Shown here: positions 61,224 through 64,000 of the stretch, piece after piece | Layout: the number at the start of each line of letters is the position of its first letter | How positions within the stretch are numbered: position 1 is the first letter of the stretch | DNA from: Flammula alnicola | Taxonomy: Eukaryota; Basidiomycota; Agaricomycetes; Agaricales; Strophariaceae | NCBI GenBank assembly: GCA_015499995.1 | Contig: JADNRV010000185.1 | Span: 34,104 to 98,103, forward strand | Length of the DNA: 64,000 nucleotides | Direction of reading: 5' to 3' | The notes under the pieces: model-generated | The model's database searches: none | Told to the model about the DNA's origin: nothing | What the model saw: only the letters and a program-made list of their open reading frames with translations | Translations under genes and position numbers: made by a program

Positions 61224-62531
61224 ATGCGTTATCACACGCGTTCTTCATTGCGTTCTCTCTCTCCTAATCGTCCAATCGACCCTTTGGCAATTCAACGTTC
61301 ACAGCCTACGTGTATTCTCTCTCTTACCAGTGCCACTGGATCCATGTCCTCTACTGAGAGCTCAACAGACTCGGAGTCAATGGATGTTGATCCACCTACA
61401 GTTTCTGTAGAGGTGCCAACAGCGCGAACAACTGGTGCTATCCCATTCCCCACTTCCAAGAGGACACATTCGCTACTTCGTTCAACAACACTCCACTCGC
61501 GACACTCACCCGAAAGCTTGAAATCTTCAACGACTCTCGAGCCAGGCGACTCCTATTCCTCATCAGACAGCGACCTCAATCCTCCTCGTAAACGTACCAG
61601 GACTTCTGCGCTACCTTCTTCCACCAGACCGCGTTCTTTGCGCTGCAACTCTACACCCAGTCGCGTCTCTGCCTCGCTGGCACATTCCCCGTCATCCGTA
61701 ACATTCCACGCGTCTATTTCTACTCCCACATGTCCATTTGTTACGAATGAGCCCCTACCCACTCAGTTATCTCCCCCGCTCTCAACTTCTTACAACCTTC
61801 CCGCGCTTGCTCCACAACCAGATCGTGTAGTCAACCTCAGTTCATTGAGCCTAAGCTCGCTGCCGACCTGTACCCCACCAATTCCACCTTCGTCATGCCG
61901 TCGGAAGCGGGCAACCGCAGGCGAACTGCATATCCTCCTCTATTTATACAGGACCCTAGTGTATGGATTAGAAGTGAGATACCCTGATAGGCCTGGACGG
62001 ATGAGAGCTAGTCAAGCAGCAGCAGTTGCCACAGAGTCCGGAGGTGAGAATCTACATCGCTACATTCCCAATTTCCCATAAATTTTTCTGACGCGATCAA
62101 TAGTTTCCGACATGCCCACTGGGAGCAGTCGAGTGGCAGCCAAGTCGTATTTAGATGTTCAAGATGCACTTTTAGCTCAGCATCTGAAGACGTACCTTCT
62201 GGCAAATGGCACCGATATCTGCTCGTTGGTCGTGGACGTAGACGCTATATCTCAAGAGGGTCTTCGAGCGCGAACGGCAGCATCTCTAGAAGCCGACTCC
62301 ATGAAGATGGCCATCGATGACGACTTGACCGACGTCTCCCTTCTCCGACCCTTTCTTCATCCACATCTGTATCCCTCAACAGGTCACTCCGTGCTATCGT
62401 ATCAACAGCTCATTGCCACGCTCATGCTCCGACAACATCCAAATCGTTCTCATGCGAAGTCGTCTCCCGGGAAAAGCGCGAAGCAATGTAGGAAGCCTTC
62501 GAGACTATCAGAGTGCATTATCTTTGACTGA
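61224..62531 (+). CDS. Ser/Pro/Thr-rich probable nuclear protein
   Basis: Two exons, 61224-62043 and 62104-62531, join in phase to 415 aa. The start is the first in-frame ATG (MRYHTRSSLRSLSPN). Residues about 40-230 are Ser/Thr/Pro-rich, with an acidic SESMDVDPP patch and a bipartite-like basic run NPPRKRTRTSALP suggesting nuclear import. The second exon is more ordered: SYLDVQDALLAQHLKTYLLA, then acidic DDDLTDVSLL, and ends with a Lys/Ser-rich tail. No DNA-binding domain recognised. The switch from low complexity to helical sequence across a clean GT-AG intron supports a real gene; the function is unknown. Confidence 0.62.
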
Positions 62532-63233
62532 TGCCGCCTCTCAAATGGACTATTACTTACTTTTTTCCGGTACTTATCTTTCACATCCACATCACATCAC
62601 ATTACATCTCTCACGATATGACACGACCATTGACGCTCATTTACAACTTGCTGTCCTTTACCTACAACACTCACGCTCTTTTCTTGCTTTTTCATTACTA
62701 ATCGCGTTGATCTGCGCCTCATAAATAACAACACTATCACTGTATCCCATTTGCCGATAGCCTCAATACATCAAGTTGACCTTGACGAATCCTAGGGATA
62801 TGTTTGTGAAAACGTACGAGGCAAGAACGTAACAACATTTTGACGACGTCGGCCGATCTTGCCGAACTCCACATCTTCTCACATGCTTATATTAACACCT
62901 ATCTTGCACCTACCCCTCACGAAGCTAACGCAGACTGACTCCGACTTGAAGCATCGAGGCCTTCCTAGAGCTTCTCATGGATGTAAATGAACAGAACTCC
63001 CATCTTATCCAAAGCGAATGGTCCTGGAATCTTCGCTTGGAAATGGTCCGACCGAGTCTGTTATATACAGGTACCCTGGACCAGCTCCGACGAGGGGCAT
63101 TCCACCAATATTCTTTTCGCCGATTGTCTTTGCTTTGACCGTCTCGCATTGTCCAACTACTTCTACGCGCTCCCATTCCTAGACTCCAAGGGCGACGACG
63201 ACAGTGGAATTGCCTCACGTCTAATAGTTCTTC
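62532..63233. other. Intergenic / possible upstream exons of the kinase-like gene
   Basis: Open frame 62987-63253 (FAWKWSDRVCYIQVPWTSSD) has no domain that I recognise. It may be non-coding or part of an adjoining gene. Repetitive CACATC near 62590. Confidence 0.35.
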
Positions 63234-63635
63234 ATGGTCGTCAGCCGGCATAACCTCTTTCCGACAAATGCGTTACTCAGAATCCTTGCCGACCTTTACG
63301 CTCTCTGTTTGGAATCCTTGAATCTGGCAGACGGAAACAATCACTACTGCTCCGTTGGATCTCCCTGCGCTGTGGCTTCTAAAACATTTAAAGATGTGCA
63401 CAACTTCCGACTCGTCTCGTCGCAGTGGAACCAGATCTTTTCTACTTTTCGATTACTCAAGCAATATCGCTTTTTTCAACGAGTAGAGGACGTATATTAC
63501 CCGCACGCATGGCATATCAACACGAAAATACGACACTCTATTTTATTTAATCGGTATAGGGTCTTCAAAACCGTTGACACAGAGAATGGCGAGTGTTCAC
63601 TCCTGTTTCCGGAGACAATAGCTGCAGAGCACTGA
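63234..63635 (+). CDS. Unknown ORF just upstream of the kinase-like segment
   Basis: 133 codons from ATG to TGA, reading RILADLYALCLESLN, NFRLVSSQWNQIF and RYRVFKTVDTENGE. The segment LVSSQWNQIF resembles the LVCRRWRxI part of F-box proteins, but the match is weak. Its 3' end overlaps the likely kinase exon at 63622, so it may be the preceding part of the same gene with a splice inside it. A possible intron runs from about 63559 (GTCTTC) to AATAG at 63621. Confidence 0.4.
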   Translation: MVVSRHNLFPTNALLRILADLYALCLESLNLADGNNHYCSVGSPCAVASKTFKDVHNFRLVSSQWNQIFSTFRLLKQYRFFQRVEDVYYPHAWHINTKIRHSILFNRYRVFKTVDTENGECSLLFPETIAAEH

Positions 63636-64000
63636 CAAACATCTTCCAGGGGATAGGGGCGTATTTCTCGCCTATGACTTTGGGTCGCGCGAGGGATGTA
63701 AAGAAGCTACGATATCGATCGTAAAGGCCTGGGTTGACTCGAACGATGGGGAATGCACGACAGAGAGACGGGTCTACGATGCCTTGAAAATGCGTTCAAT
63801 CCTGGGCACACCATCCCTACTGGCTAGCGGATACGACGACGAATGCGAAGTTTATGCCTTGGTCCTCGAGAAATTAGGCCCCTCGTTGGAGGATTTTCTC
63901 GATATGATTCCCGCTAGACGATTTGACGAGAGGATGGTGCTAGCCGTAGCTATTCAAATGGTACGCCTTTTCTTCGTGGGAAATGTATACGATTCTGACC
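63622..64000 (+). CDS. Casein-kinase-1-like (pseudo)kinase, partial, runs off window
   Basis: Exon 63622-63960 is open for 113 codons and ends at a GTACGC donor; the intron starts at 63961 and the window stops inside it. It reads GDRGVFLAYDFGSREGCKEA (N-lobe beta1-beta2 with a degenerate Gly loop), ISIVKAWVDSNDGE, then YALVLEKLGPSLEDFLDMIP and FDERMVLAVAIQM, which match CK1 subdomains II-V. At beta3, where CK1 has VAIK, this copy has ATIS, so the ATP-anchoring Lys is missing. The fragment at 25990-26813 is a near copy of the second half and shows how the gene continues. Probably a pseudokinase. Start and upstream exons are unresolved. Confidence 0.65.
   Translation, partial: MQSTDKHLPGDRGVFLAYDFGSREGCKEATISIVKAWVDSNDGECTTERRVYDALKMRSILGTPSLLASGYDDECEVYALVLEKLGPSLEDFLDMIPARRFDERMVLAVAIQMVRLFFVGNVYDSD

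Overview
The window is nuclear DNA of a filamentous basidiomycete, most likely an Agaricomycete. Genes are split by many short introns (about 45-70 nt, GT-AG, with one GC-AG). Several protein families seen here are typical of basidiomycetes: DUF6534 seven-helix proteins, a small multi-pass family that I call DUF7702-like, MSS51_C/MYND-type proteins and an aryl-alcohol-oxidase-type GMC enzyme. There is no operon structure. Roughly a third of the window is coding. The rest is intergenic DNA dominated by segmental duplications.

Layout. 0-2.7 kb: the 3' end of an unknown gene, a 503-bp MITE, an intron-containing tRNA-Glu(UUC) and a decayed DUF7702-like relic. 2.7-8.6 kb: a QTRT2-like queuine tRNA-ribosyltransferase subunit and a 17-exon GH3 beta-glucosidase with a PA14 insert. 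10.6-17 kb: two intact DUF7702-like membrane-protein genes, an inverted relic of a third, and minisatellites. 19.7-22 kb: a secreted GMC oxidoreductase. 23.5-44.9 kb: a large compound inverted duplication. Its left arm (23.49-32.48 kb) is present again in reverse complement as two blocks in swapped order (36.5-41.24 kb and 41.28-44.92 kb). Each arm carries one intact DUF6534 gene and a broken casein-kinase-1-like fragment. The 4-kb spacer between the arms holds one single-copy Q/S/P-rich gene. 45.9-53 kb: an MSS51_C-domain gene, then a second copy of the 7.35-11.72 kb segment (truncated GH3 fragment plus a DUF7702-like gene) lying between a pseudogene and an intact copy of a small unknown gene. 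53.7-59.4 kb: a DUF1349 protein, a 5'-truncated aryl-alcohol dehydrogenase (AKR) relic starting right at a perfect A/T palindrome, and a six-exon long-chain acyl-CoA synthetase. 59.9-64 kb: an unrecognised ORF, a Ser/Pro-rich probable nuclear protein, and the start of another CK1-like (pseudo)kinase cut by the window end.

How the genes relate. GH3 beta-glucosidase, GMC oxidase and the AKR relic fit a plant-biomass degrader: sugar release, aryl-alcohol/H2O2 cycling and aryl-aldehyde reduction. QTRT2 implies queuosine salvage, but its catalytic partner QTRT1 is not in the window. The striking theme is repeated copying of two membrane-protein families together with their flanking DNA, leaving intact genes, in-frame intron-retaining alleles and relics side by side.
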